Assembly (NCBI RefSeq): GCF_008974325.1
Contig: NZ_BKCG01000003.1
Location: forward strand, 62,001 to 126,000
Source of the DNA: Patiriisocius marinus
Lineage (GTDB): Bacteria > Bacteroidota > Bacteroidia > Flavobacteriales > Flavobacteriaceae
Reading direction: 5' to 3'
Length of the DNA stretch: 64,000 nucleotides
Part shown: one piece after another, positions 33,945 through 42,208 of the stretch
Position numbering within the stretch: the first letter of the stretch is position 1
Layout: every line of letters begins with the position of its first letter
The notes under the pieces: model-generated
Databases searched by the model: none
Seen by the model: the letters and a program-made list of their open reading frames with translations, nothing else
Told to the model about the DNA's origin: nothing
Program-made: the position numbers and the translations under genes

Positions 33945-34319
33945 TTATTTTTTGAAAGGCCAACTCATGTAGCCGCCCTTTAAATCGTATATTTTAGTGA
34001 ACCCCATCGCTATAAGTTTTGCAGCTGCTTTTTGACTTCGTGCGCCAGAACGACAAAAAAGATATACAGGTTGTTCTTTATTTAATTTTTCAAAGTTAGT
34101 GTTGAAATGTTCTTTTTGAAAAAAATCTATGTTTAATGCCTTGCCAATTGTTCCTTGATTATATTCATTTGCGGTACGAACGTCTACAAGTTGTATGTTT
34201 TCAGTATTTATTGCAGATTGATATTCCGAAGGATTTAATATTTTAATAGCATCAGTTTGTTGTGCTTTTGATCCAAAGAGTGAACTTAAAAAAGTCATAA
34301 TTAGTAATAGGTTTTTCAT
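33945..34319 (-). CDS. Exported single-domain rhodanese
   Basis: Rhodanese-like sulfurtransferase of 124 residues with a signal peptide (MKNLLLIMTFLSSLFGSKAQ, cut after KAQ). The domain shows QLVDVRTANEYNQGTIGKALNID and the active-site loop YLFCRSGARS with Cys89. Export means it would handle sulfane sulfur in the periplasm. It is the first gene of the long operon running down to cusB, with a near-perfect operator and -7 box. Confidence 0.92.
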   Translation of the reverse strand: MKNLLLIMTFLSSLFGSKAQQTDAIKILNPSEYQSAINTENIQLVDVRTANEYNQGTIGKALNIDFFQKEHFNTNFEKLNKEQPVYLFCRSGARSQKAAAKLIAMGFTKIYDLKGGYMSWPFKK

Positions 34320-34337
34320 TTATTAATTTTACTACAG

Positions 34338-34382
34338 TAAAACTACTCCTTTAATTTCTAGATTAATGTAACTTAAGTTACC
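34338..34382 (-). promoter_or_regulatory. GTAAC-type operator and -7 box, rhodanese-to-cusB operon
   Basis: TGTAACTTAAGTTACC (34367-34382) contains the perfect 14-bp palindrome GTAACTTAAGTTAC. Its centre is exactly 33 bp upstream of the minus-strand box TAGTTTTA (34338-34345), 18 bp before the ATG. Confidence 0.8.
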
Positions 34383-34390
34383 GTACACTA

Positions 34391-34420
34391 TAAAAAAAGC
34401 GACGATTTCTCGCCGCTTTA
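34391..34420 (-). terminator. Rho-independent terminator of second peroxiredoxin gene
   Basis: Minus-strand hairpin AAAGCGGCGA / TCGTCGCTTT (one G-U pair) with a GAAA loop, followed by a run of T. It separates the peroxiredoxin unit from the downstream operon operator. Confidence 0.85.
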
Positions 34421-34456
34421 TTTTATCTAACCTCAACTAAAAAATAAATACGTCGA

Positions 34457-35116
34457 TTATAATGATTTTTTGGCTAGATAAAAATCTACTTTTTCACAAG
34501 TATCATCTGCGATACGTGCATTCATTTCGTCTAATGTTTTTGGTGGTGGGATTATAACTTTATCACCTTTTTTCCAATCTAATGGCATTGCTACGCTATG
34601 TTTATCTGAAATTTGAAGTGCTTCAAGTGCTCTTAAAATTTCATCCATATTTCTACCTACATTAAGAGGATAGTACATTATTAAGCGAATTTTCTTTTTA
34701 GGATCTATAAAGAATACAGCTCTTACTGCTGCAGTTTCACTTTCATTAGGTTGTAACATTCCATAGCGTTTAGATACTTTCATATCTATATCTGCAATGA
34801 TTGGAAAATCAAAATAGACACCTGTTTTTTCACGTACATTATTAACCCATCCTAAATGTGAGTGAATACTATCAATGCTTAATCCTAATAATTCCGTATT
34901 CAATGCTGTAAACTCATCTTGACGAAGAGCGAAACCACTCATTTCAGTTGTACACACAGGAGTAAAATCTGCTGGATGTGAAAACATTACAGTCCATTTG
35001 TCTTTTGCAAAAGTTGAAAACTGAATATCTCCTTTAGTTGTTTTTGCTTTAAAATCGGGTGCTTGATCTCCAATTCTTGGCATTGGATATACACTTATTG
35101 TTTCAGTATTTTCCAT
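34457..35116 (-). CDS. Peroxiredoxin, Prx6-like, second copy
   Basis: Close paralog of the peroxiredoxin at 24581, 219 residues, with the peroxidatic Cys55 in DFTPVCTTEMSGF and the same long C-terminal extension. It differs near the C-terminus: the Cys of the first copy's KAICPPP is Ile here, while DDTCEKV carries a Cys not seen in the other copy. It is monocistronic, with its own operator upstream and terminator downstream. Confidence 0.95.
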   Translation of the reverse strand: MENTETISVYPMPRIGDQAPDFKAKTTKGDIQFSTFAKDKWTVMFSHPADFTPVCTTEMSGFALRQDEFTALNTELLGLSIDSIHSHLGWVNNVREKTGVYFDFPIIADIDMKVSKRYGMLQPNESETAAVRAVFFIDPKKKIRLIMYYPLNVGRNMDEILRALEALQISDKHSVAMPLDWKKGDKVIIPPPKTLDEMNARIADDTCEKVDFYLAKKSL

Positions 35117-35138
35117 TGTATATGTTTTATTTATAAGG

Positions 35139-35183
35139 TAAAATTAAAAATAGAGAGACATGTTTACAGTAACTATTGTTACA
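35139..35183 (-). promoter_or_regulatory. GTAAC-type operator and -7 box, second peroxiredoxin
   Basis: AGTAACTATTGTTACA (35168-35183), with two perfect half-sites, is centred exactly 33 bp upstream of the minus-strand box TAATTTTA (35139-35146). The rest of the gap up to 35359 shows no second operator for the divergent CotH gene. Confidence 0.8.
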
Positions 35184-35359
35184 TAAATAGGACTTTATTT
35201 GATAATTATTCTGTGCTGAAATGCGCTTCTTATTAAAGAGATTTGAGCATCATTTTATTCAAATAAAAAAAAATTAATCTTTCCTTAACATTTCCGAAGG
35301 ATACCATTTACTTAATCGTCAAATAGTAAATATTTAATTAATCACCATTACATAAATTA

Positions 35360-37693
35360 ATGAAACAACTATTTAAACTAGTGTTATCAATTATAGTTTT
35401 TGCTTCAGTTACAGCTAATGTAAGCGGGCAAGACTTATATGATATTAATACAATTCAAACTATTGAAATTGTTTTCGCGCAGTCTAATTGGGACGAACTA
35501 TTAGATGCTGAAAAGGCTGGAGATAATAATTATACAGAGGCCGAATCTGTAACAATTAATGGAGAGCTTTTTGAGCAAGTGGGCGTAAAATATAAAGGGA
35601 ATAGCTCTTATAATGCGAGTTATGATAAAAATCCGTTTCACATTGAGTTAGACACTTATGTTGATCAGGATTATCAAGGTTATAAGGATATAAAACTTGC
35701 TAATGTTTATTTTGATCCATCATTTGTTCGTGAAACTATAGCTTATAATATTGCTAGGCAATATATGGATGCACCAGAAGCTAATTATGCTAATGTATAT
35801 GTAAATGGTGAGTTAATAGGTTTATATACTAATACTGAAGCTATTACTAAAACATTTGTAGATTCTAGATTTGGATCTAAAGACAATGCTTTTTTTAGTT
35901 GCAGTCCTCCAGATGGTGCTGGACCGCAATCTAACGATTATCCAAACCTAGAATATTTAGGAACTTCTATTTCTAACTACGAAGATGCTTACGAAATTAA
36001 ATCTGACGATGATACTGATCCAACAGTAGCAGTTGCAGACTGGAATGATTTAATAGAGCTTACTGATATTTTAAATAACGACACCTCAAATATTGAATCT
36101 GTTTTAGATGTTGACAGAGCATTATGGATGTTAGCTTTTGATAATGTAATTGTAAACCTTGATAGTTATATAGGAGCTTTTAAACAAAACTATTACTTGT
36201 ATCAATCAGATTACGGAGTGTTTAACTCGGTAGTTTGGGATTTAAATATGTCATTTGGTACGTTCGCTGATACTGGCGAAGGTGGAGGTGGCCCTGGACC
36301 AGGTGGTGGAGGGTTAAACTCAACTACAGAGAAAGCTGAAATGGATCATTTGCTACACGATACTAGTACAGACTTTCCATTAGTTTCAAAATTGCTTTCT
36401 ATTCCACGTTTCAAAAAAATGTATTTAGCGCATTTCAAAACGATATTAACGGAGAATATTACAAACTCAGCATATTTAACTATGGCTAATGATTATCAGG
36501 CCATAGTAGATGCTGCTGTTGCAGCAGACACAAATAAGTTTTATACTTATGCTCAATTTGTTGGGAATATTGATACAGATTATAATTTAGGAATGAATAC
36601 TGCGGCAGGACTTACAAATTTAATGGATGCTCGTGGTACATATTTATCTGCATTGTCAGATTTTACAGTAACTCAACCTACAATTTCAAACGTAGACGTA
36701 TCAACTACAGATCTTGAAGTAGGTAATGAAATAACATTTACTGCTACTGTACTAAATTCAAATACATCAGGAGTATTATTAGGGTACAGAACTGATGAAC
36801 ATGCACCATTTAATTCAATACAAATGTTTGACGATGGAGCACATAATGATGGCGCTGCTGGAGATAATGTTTATGGTGTAGATTATACTATTACCAATGA
36901 TTACACACAATATTATGTGTATGCAGAAAATGATGATATAGGTGCATTTTCACCAGCAAGAGCGCAACACGAATTCTACTCAATCACTGCTAACTATATT
37001 CCATTACCAATAGGAGATTTAGTTATTAATGAGTTAATGGCTTCGAATGAAACTACTGCATCAGATCAAGATGGTGAGTTTGATGATTGGATTGAATTAT
37101 ACAACAATAGTACTGAGACCTTAAGTCTTGATGGTTTATACCTTTCAGATGATCCTGATGATTTATTACAATGGGCATTTCCTGATGGTCTTACTTTAGA
37201 TCCTGATAGTTATTTAATTGTTTGGTGTGATAAAGATGATGATCAAGACGGTTTGCATGCAGACATTAAGTTTTCTGCTGATGGGGAAAACGCTATTTTA
37301 TCTTACGCAGATGGAACAATTATAGAATCGGTTGAATTTGGAGAACAAGAAACAGATATGGGGTACGCTAGAATCCCTAATGGTACAGGCGATTTTATTA
37401 TTAAACAAGCCACATTTGGTATTAATAATGAAATTGTACTTGACGTAGATTTTAATTATCTAGAAGAACAAATTAGTTACTATCCAAATCCAGTAACCAA
37501 TGTTTTAAATATTGAAAACAACGCAGGATTTATATCAAAAATCAAAATACAGTCAGTACTGGGACAGTTGTTATTTGAGCAATCATATACTACTTCTTCT
37601 TCATTAATTACAATTGATATGTCAACTTATTCTAAAGGAACCTATTTCTTTACAATGAATGATAATACAGTAATCAAAATTCTTAAAAATTAG
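35360..37693 (+). CDS. CotH-family protein with lamin-tail domain and T9SS tail
   Basis: Secreted protein of 777 residues. The order is: signal peptide (to about residue 23), CotH kinase-like domain (about 30-390, with GVKYKGNSS at 75-83 and WDLNMSFGTF near 290), a beta-rich linker, lamin-tail domain (about 553-680, VINELMASNE and DDWIELYNNS), and a type A type IX secretion sorting domain in the last 75 residues (YYPNPVTNVLNIEN, ending VIKILKN). A glycine/proline-rich loop (EGGGGPGPGGGG) lies near 310. It should be exported through the outer membrane and surface-attached or released. CotH of Bacillus phosphorylates spore-coat proteins; the target here is unknown. Confidence 0.9.
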   Translation: MKQLFKLVLSIIVFASVTANVSGQDLYDINTIQTIEIVFAQSNWDELLDAEKAGDNNYTEAESVTINGELFEQVGVKYKGNSSYNASYDKNPFHIELDTYVDQDYQGYKDIKLANVYFDPSFVRETIAYNIARQYMDAPEANYANVYVNGELIGLYTNTEAITKTFVDSRFGSKDNAFFSCSPPDGAGPQSNDYPNLEYLGTSISNYEDAYEIKSDDDTDPTVAVADWNDLIELTDILNNDTSNIESVLDVDRALWMLAFDNVIVNLDSYIGAFKQNYYLYQSDYGVFNSVVWDLNMSFGTFADTGEGGGGPGPGGGGLNSTTEKAEMDHLLHDTSTDFPLVSKLLSIPRFKKMYLAHFKTILTENITNSAYLTMANDYQAIVDAAVAADTNKFYTYAQFVGNIDTDYNLGMNTAAGLTNLMDARGTYLSALSDFTVTQPTISNVDVSTTDLEVGNEITFTATVLNSNTSGVLLGYRTDEHAPFNSIQMFDDGAHNDGAAGDNVYGVDYTITNDYTQYYVYAENDDIGAFSPARAQHEFYSITANYIPLPIGDLVINELMASNETTASDQDGEFDDWIELYNNSTETLSLDGLYLSDDPDDLLQWAFPDGLTLDPDSYLIVWCDKDDDQDGLHADIKFSADGENAILSYADGTIIESVEFGEQETDMGYARIPNGTGDFIIKQATFGINNEIVLDVDFNYLEEQISYYPNPVTNVLNIENNAGFISKIKIQSVLGQLLFEQSYTTSSSLITIDMSTYSKGTYFFTMNDNTVIKILKN

Positions 37694-37718
37694 AATTTTA
37701 GTTTTTTTAATTTTAATT

Positions 37719-37751
37719 AAAAAAGATCTCCAAGCGGAGATCTTTTTTTTT
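37719..37751. terminator. Bidirectional rho-independent terminator
   Basis: Stem AAAAGATCTCC / GGAGATCTTTT with loop AAGC, followed by a T run; it lies between the convergent CotH gene and the gene ending at 37774. Confidence 0.9.
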
Positions 37752-37773
37752 GTTTGTTTTTCTGAAATAGTAT

Positions 37774-38340
37774 CTATTCAATACATTTAAGATTATTTAT
37801 AAAATAATTTTTCGGATAGATAGGTTCCGTTATTTGCTCGTTGCTAATAACATCTTGTAAATTAACATCATAGTTTTGATTCATTGTTGTTATACGGAGC
37901 GTTTTCATAGGGGATGAGCTTAATTTTTCTAAAGCAAAATCATCCATATAAAAAGAAGCCTCACTAGTACTATTACTCATTGTTTCTTCTCCTTGAGTTT
38001 GTCTTCCACAGGTTACTTCACCTAAATAAGGGACTGATACAAATGAGCCATCTTCAAGAGCAAATGACAACCTGCTTTTGTCATTATAGCATACTTTAGG
38101 AGGCAGTTGCATAGCATTTAATGATAAATGTAACACAACACTTTTTACGTTTTCCTCACGCATTAATGAAAAGTAAATAAATACGGTTTGGTTTCCACCA
38201 ACAATAAATTCAGTAAGAATTTCCTGTGTTAACTGAAATTTTTCTTCATCAGTATCTACATTAATTTTGTAGTCACAATCATTTTGTGCCACAGCAGCAA
38301 TTGAAAATACTAAGGATAACAGCGTAAAGATTTTTCTCAT
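37774..38340 (-). CDS. Exported protein of unknown function
   Basis: Protein of 188 residues from MRKIFTLLSLVFSIAAVAQ, a clear signal peptide; the upstream Met would lie inside the preceding gene. The mature part is mostly beta and has Cys residues in NDCDYK, PPKVCYN, EVTCGRQ and a terminal KCIE, which could form disulfides. I do not recognise the family. Its ATG overlaps the stop of the methyltransferase gene (ATGA), so it is co-translated with it, but the functions are probably unrelated. Confidence 0.8.
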   Translation of the reverse strand: MRKIFTLLSLVFSIAAVAQNDCDYKINVDTDEEKFQLTQEILTEFIVGGNQTVFIYFSLMREENVKSVVLHLSLNAMQLPPKVCYNDKSRLSFALEDGSFVSVPYLGEVTCGRQTQGEETMSNSTSEASFYMDDFALEKLSSSPMKTLRITTMNQNYDVNLQDVISNEQITEPIYPKNYFINNLKCIE

Positions 38341-39509
38341 TTCTTGATTTTTGAACAAATTAACATCATTTTTTTTTCATTTTCCACAGTTGTGAAAAAT
38401 AGATAGATAGAACCACCGTCCTTAATGTTCCATTTTTTACGTAATTGTTGTACACTTTCTGGAAAATTACGAGTGGTTATGTTAGCTTTATCAAATGTGA
38501 TGCCACGGCGCATTTCAGCTTTATTATAGGGTATTACAGCTTCAATATTAAAACGTCTTCCGGGAAATTTAACTAACTCATTATTAGTGTATAAATGTGT
38601 ATGTTGGTGTAATTTGTCGACACCTAATTTTGACGACACTACTTTGAAACCACCGCTTTTTAATATGGCTGCATTTGGTTCATACAAGTATTTCTGAGGA
38701 AGTTTATATGTTGCTATTGCTTCATTCTCGTATCTAAAACTAAAAGTTTCATTCTCGTTATTTAAAAGATTGATTGTATTAATAATTAATGGTGAAATGT
38801 TATGTTTTTCAATAATCCATAAAAGCTCTTTGACTTCATTGTCAACTGCAACAATATCAATTGATTTCACATAATCTAGTTCATTCAATCCTACATTTAT
38901 ATCGAGCATTGGTGATGTTTTAATTAGTAAACGATCACTATGTTTTAATAAATAGGGTAGTAGTTTTGGTACGTTTGGTTCACAGTCTTCCAAAAGAAAA
39001 ACTTTTCCTTTCTCATCACTTCGTCTTGAGGGATCAATATAGATTAAATCAAATTTTTTATCTTTCAATAATTCTATTCCATCGCCAATATGTACTGTTA
39101 GATTATCCTTTTTTAATATGGTAGCATTATGTATAACTAACTGTGCTAAACTTTCGTTACGTTCAACATGAATAACTTTATTGTGTTGTTTTGAAAAGTA
39201 ATAAGTGTCAATACCAAAACCACCAGTAACATCTATAGTACTTGTGGAGGGTAGCAGTGAAGCCTTATATGCAGCTGTTTTTTCTGAAGAGGTTTGTTCT
39301 AAATTTAGTTTTGGAGGATATAATATTCCATCAGTTTTAAACCAAGTAGGAAGCTTTTTTTGAGCCTTTTGTCTACTTTCAACCTGAATTATTAATTCCT
39401 GAACAGTAATGCCCTCAAAGGGGCTTCCAGAAAAAGCTAGGGTAGTAATTTTTTGCTCAAATTCTCGAATAAATTTTTGAACTTCGGGTTTAAGTAATAA
39501 TGGATTCAC
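38337..39509 (-). CDS. SAM-dependent methyltransferase with THUMP-like domain
   Basis: Protein of 390 residues with an N-terminal helical part, a class I SAM-binding core (TIDVTGGFGIDTYYF, then VIHVERNESLA, HIGDGIELL and LIYIDPSRR) and a C-terminal THUMP-like domain (about 290-385, with FPGRRFNIEAVIPYN and TRNFPESVQQLRKKW). The DPSRR motif fits RNA-modifying enzymes of the family, but the exact nucleoside is not known. It overlaps the next gene (38340) and starts at the stop of the AI-2E family gene, so all are one operon. Confidence 0.88.
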   Translation of the reverse strand: MNPLLLKPEVQKFIREFEQKITTLAFSGSPFEGITVQELIIQVESRQKAQKKLPTWFKTDGILYPPKLNLEQTSSEKTAAYKASLLPSTSTIDVTGGFGIDTYYFSKQHNKVIHVERNESLAQLVIHNATILKKDNLTVHIGDGIELLKDKKFDLIYIDPSRRSDEKGKVFLLEDCEPNVPKLLPYLLKHSDRLLIKTSPMLDINVGLNELDYVKSIDIVAVDNEVKELLWIIEKHNISPLIINTINLLNNENETFSFRYENEAIATYKLPQKYLYEPNAAILKSGGFKVVSSKLGVDKLHQHTHLYTNNELVKFPGRRFNIEAVIPYNKAEMRRGITFDKANITTRNFPESVQQLRKKWNIKDGGSIYLFFTTVENEKKMMLICSKIKK

Positions 39510-40600
39510 TAATATAAATCTTTGGTCAAACGTTTTACAATTTTATATTCTGACATAAATTCCTTTGAAATAACTTTCAATGCTGTATATGTTGGTACTG
39601 CCAGAATCATACCTGCTACACCAAAAACGAAACCCCCTATAAGTATTACTAAGAAAATTTCTAAAGGATGTGATCTTACACTTTTTCCAAATATAATAGG
39701 TTGAGTTATTAAATTGTCAAATAGTTGAGCAATTGAATAGCCTATAAAAATATATGTTAATTGAGGTAAAAGTTCAGAAGAGAAGTCTGCTCCTAAATTG
39801 TTAGATGTGACAACAAGTAGCATCAATACCATTCCTAACATAGGTCCTAAATAAGGTACAATATTTAAAAAAGCACAAATCATTGCAATTGCAATTACAT
39901 TTTCGACATCAAAGAAAAGTAACAATACTGTATAAAAAATGGTTAGGATTAATATTTGAAATAAGAGTCCAGTAAAATATCTAGATAGAAGTTCACGTAT
40001 TTTATTAAGTGTCTTTAAATACTTGTGTTCAGTGCCACTTTTGGCAAAAACAGTTACAGAATGATTAATTAAATCTTCTTCTTTCAATAAGAAAAATGAA
40101 ATGAATAGCACAGAAAACACCCCAATTATCACGTTTCCGACATTTCCAAAAAAGATATCTACAAAACTTGGAACTACTTCTGTATTAAAATTTTTAACAT
40201 ATTCAGTTCTTTTTACCGCTTCTACTAAATCAATTTGTTCTACGCCAAGATAATCACTAGCCTGAATGTTTAATTCGTTTAAATCTTTCTTTACGCTATT
40301 GAAGTCTATGTCTTGAATATTTTTACTTTCTTCTATAATTATAGGAACAAAAATGTAAGCTAATAGGCAAAACGCTCCTATTGCAATACACAAAGTAATA
40401 ATAGCCGCTACGGTATTTTTTAAGTGAACTTTGTCTTTAAGGAATATAATTATTGGTCTTCCTATTAGAGATATAACGGCAGCAATACCTATATATAGTA
40501 GAAGCGCTTGGATTTTATATAAAAACCAAAGTAATAAAACCACACCAGCTACAATGGCCAAGGCTCTTAAAATCCCGAATGCTACAACTTTAATATTCAC
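39509..40600 (-). CDS. AI-2E family transporter (PerM-like permease)
   Basis: Inner-membrane protein of about 363 residues with eight predicted helices. The family signatures are FISFFLLKEEDLI in the middle and AFLNIVPYLGPMLGMVLMLLV, then DNLITQPIIFGKSVRSHPLEIFLVILIGG. The family name derives from a few proposed autoinducer-2 exporters; most members, including flavobacterial ones, have no proven substrate. I place the start at GTG 40600 (MNIKVVAFGILRAL); an earlier GTG at 40615 is possible, but the bases between form a TATATTTA -7-like box. Confidence 0.9.
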   Translation of the reverse strand: MNIKVVAFGILRALAIVAGVVLLLWFLYKIQALLLYIGIAAVISLIGRPIIIFLKDKVHLKNTVAAIITLCIAIGAFCLLAYIFVPIIIEESKNIQDIDFNSVKKDLNELNIQASDYLGVEQIDLVEAVKRTEYVKNFNTEVVPSFVDIFFGNVGNVIIGVFSVLFISFFLLKEEDLINHSVTVFAKSGTEHKYLKTLNKIRELLSRYFTGLLFQILILTIFYTVLLLFFDVENVIAIAMICAFLNIVPYLGPMLGMVLMLLVVTSNNLGADFSSELLPQLTYIFIGYSIAQLFDNLITQPIIFGKSVRSHPLEIFLVILIGGFVFGVAGMILAVPTYTALKVISKEFMSEYKIVKRLTKDLY

Positions 40601-40634
40601 GTTGTAAATATACACGATTCAAAAGATGAGAGTG

Positions 40635-41138
40635 TCAATTTTTTGTTAATGAATAACAAGCAATAGCAGCAGCTTGAACAACGTTCATACTACTATTTTT
40701 ACCATACATGTTAATGTGAAGATGTGTTTCAATCATTTGTAATATTTCTTCTGAAACACCCATTTTTTCATTACCTAGTACGAGGGCTATTTTTTGGTTA
40801 TTATCATTTTTAAAAGTGTTTAAAGGTTGACTTTTACTGCTTAACTCAAGGGCAACAACGGTATATTCATTTTTTAAACAAAAGGAAATAGCATTCACAG
40901 TATTTTCATAATAGCTGTAAGGAATATGAGTTTGTGTATTGCGAGCAGTACGTTTTAATCTAACAGATTTAATATCTGGCCTGTTTTTACAGAAATAAAT
41001 TTCCTGAATACCTAAAGCATCACTCAGTCTAAATAATCCGCCTACATTAGCAGGACTATCCACGCCATCACATATTATGATGAGTGATTTTTTTTGTAAA
41101 CCTAAAGTTGTGGAGTTGTGAGATAACTGAAGCGCCAT
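40635..41138 (-). CDS. TrmH family (SPOUT) RNA methyltransferase
   Basis: Protein of 167 residues with the SPOUT knot pattern: ICDGVDSPANVGGLFRLSDALG at the front (the N-G-R motif), LVLGNEKMGVSEEIL in the middle and the SSMNVVQAAAIACYSL motif at the end. It methylates a ribose 2'-OH in tRNA or rRNA; the site is not evident. It lacks the N-terminal substrate-binding domain of larger rRNA-type enzymes. It is in a run of minus-strand genes with short gaps. Confidence 0.92.
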   Translation of the reverse strand: MALQLSHNSTTLGLQKKSLIIICDGVDSPANVGGLFRLSDALGIQEIYFCKNRPDIKSVRLKRTARNTQTHIPYSYYENTVNAISFCLKNEYTVVALELSSKSQPLNTFKNDNNQKIALVLGNEKMGVSEEILQMIETHLHINMYGKNSSMNVVQAAAIACYSLTKN

Positions 41139-41153
41139 AGCAAAGTCACTTTG

Positions 41154-41798
41154 TTAGTTTTCGAAAGCATATTTAATGATATTGGCTCCCATTCTTAAAG
41201 CCTTAAGTCTCACTTGTGGTGGATCATTGTGTACTTCTTCACTTTCCCAACCATCGCCTAAATCACTTTCAAAAGTATATAGTAAAACGAGTCTACCTTC
41301 TTTTTCAATACCAAAAGCTTGTGGACGAGAACTATCATGCTCGTGTATTTTTGGTAAGCCATCGGGAAACTTATATTTACTTGAAAAAATAGGGTGATTT
41401 GATGGAAGTTCTTTTAATTCTTCGTTTGGAAAAATTTTAACAAGCTCTTTTCTTAAATATTGATCCATACCATAGTTATCATCAATATGAAGAAATCCAC
41501 CACTTAATAAATAGTTTCTTAAATTTTCAGCTTCCTCTAAAGTGAAGAACACATTTCCGTGACCTGTCATATGAACAAAAGGAAAATCAAAAATGTCTAT
41601 GTTATCAGGCTTGACAACTTGTGTTTTTTCTTGAATTTTTGTGTTTATCTCTTTATTGCAAAAATTTACTAGATTAGGTAATGCTGTAGGATTACTATAC
41701 CAATCACCTCCGCCACCATATTGTAGGACTGCGATTTCTTGAGCAGTAACAATTGTAGCACTAAAAAGTGTAGCTATAAAGAACAAAGAGGCTTTCAT
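41154..41798 (-). CDS. DUF4159 domain exported protein
   Basis: Protein of 214 residues with a signal peptide (MKASLFFIATLFSATIVTAQ). The DUF4159 pattern is visible: LQYGGGGDWYSNPTALPNLVNFCN, DIFDFPFVHMTGHGNVFF, then LRNYLLSGGFLHIDDNYG and HPIFSSKYKF. The fold is related to class I glutamine-amidotransferase-like proteins, but no catalytic Cys is in the usual place. Function unknown. Periplasmic by signal peptide. Confidence 0.9.
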   Translation of the reverse strand: MKASLFFIATLFSATIVTAQEIAVLQYGGGGDWYSNPTALPNLVNFCNKEINTKIQEKTQVVKPDNIDIFDFPFVHMTGHGNVFFTLEEAENLRNYLLSGGFLHIDDNYGMDQYLRKELVKIFPNEELKELPSNHPIFSSKYKFPDGLPKIHEHDSSRPQAFGIEKEGRLVLLYTFESDLGDGWESEEVHNDPPQVRLKALRMGANIIKYAFEN

Positions 41799-41840
41799 AG
41801 CATCAAAAATAACGAATACTTTATTGAAGTAAGGGGATAA

Positions 41841-42050
41841 TTAAAGGGAAATTTTTGCTAATATTTCAGCTCCAAGATCATTTGTAAAATTTGTCCAATC
41901 TTCTATTAATGTAGGTTCTTTTAATTCAACAAGATTTGAATTGAGCTCTTCAATTAAATTAGTAATTGTATGCTCCTTAACAATAGTCGTTTTATTGACT
42001 GGAGATTGTTTTAATGTAGTTCTTAATTTTCTTTTTTGTAGTGTTTCCAA
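41841..42050 (-). CDS. Hypothetical small protein, 69 aa
   Basis: ATG-initiated ORF of 69 codons between the DUF4159 and rsmE genes. The product is soluble, with a basic Thr-rich N-terminus (LQKRKLRTTLKQSPVNKTT) and an acidic helical C-terminal half (LIEELNSNLVELKEPTLIEDW). No family or motif is recognised. Gaps of 42 bp and 158 bp on either side do not argue strongly for or against an operon. Confidence 0.5.
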   Translation of the reverse strand: METLQKRKLRTTLKQSPVNKTTIVKEHTITNLIEELNSNLVELKEPTLIEDWTNFTNDLGAEILAKISL

Positions 42051-42208
42051 AATTTGTGTAATTACTTATAAATTAGGGGGTAAGGCAATTTACTTCTAAT
42101 TATTGGTAAAATATTTGTTTTTGTAGCCATTTTCGACGAAATCACCAAAATAAGTGTGAAATATCGTTAAAAGTACAGATAAACGACCATAAAAAAGGAC
42201 GAAATAAC

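Noticed and set aside
39509-40600. Autoinducer-2 exporter function
   Set aside because: The family name comes from a few cases; nothing nearby (no luxS or lsr genes) supports quorum signalling here.
40600-40615. GTG at 40615 as the start of the AI-2E family gene
   Set aside because: The five extra codons overlap a TATATTTA -7-like box and are not typical of the family; GTG 40600 gives the usual N-terminus. The choice remains uncertain.
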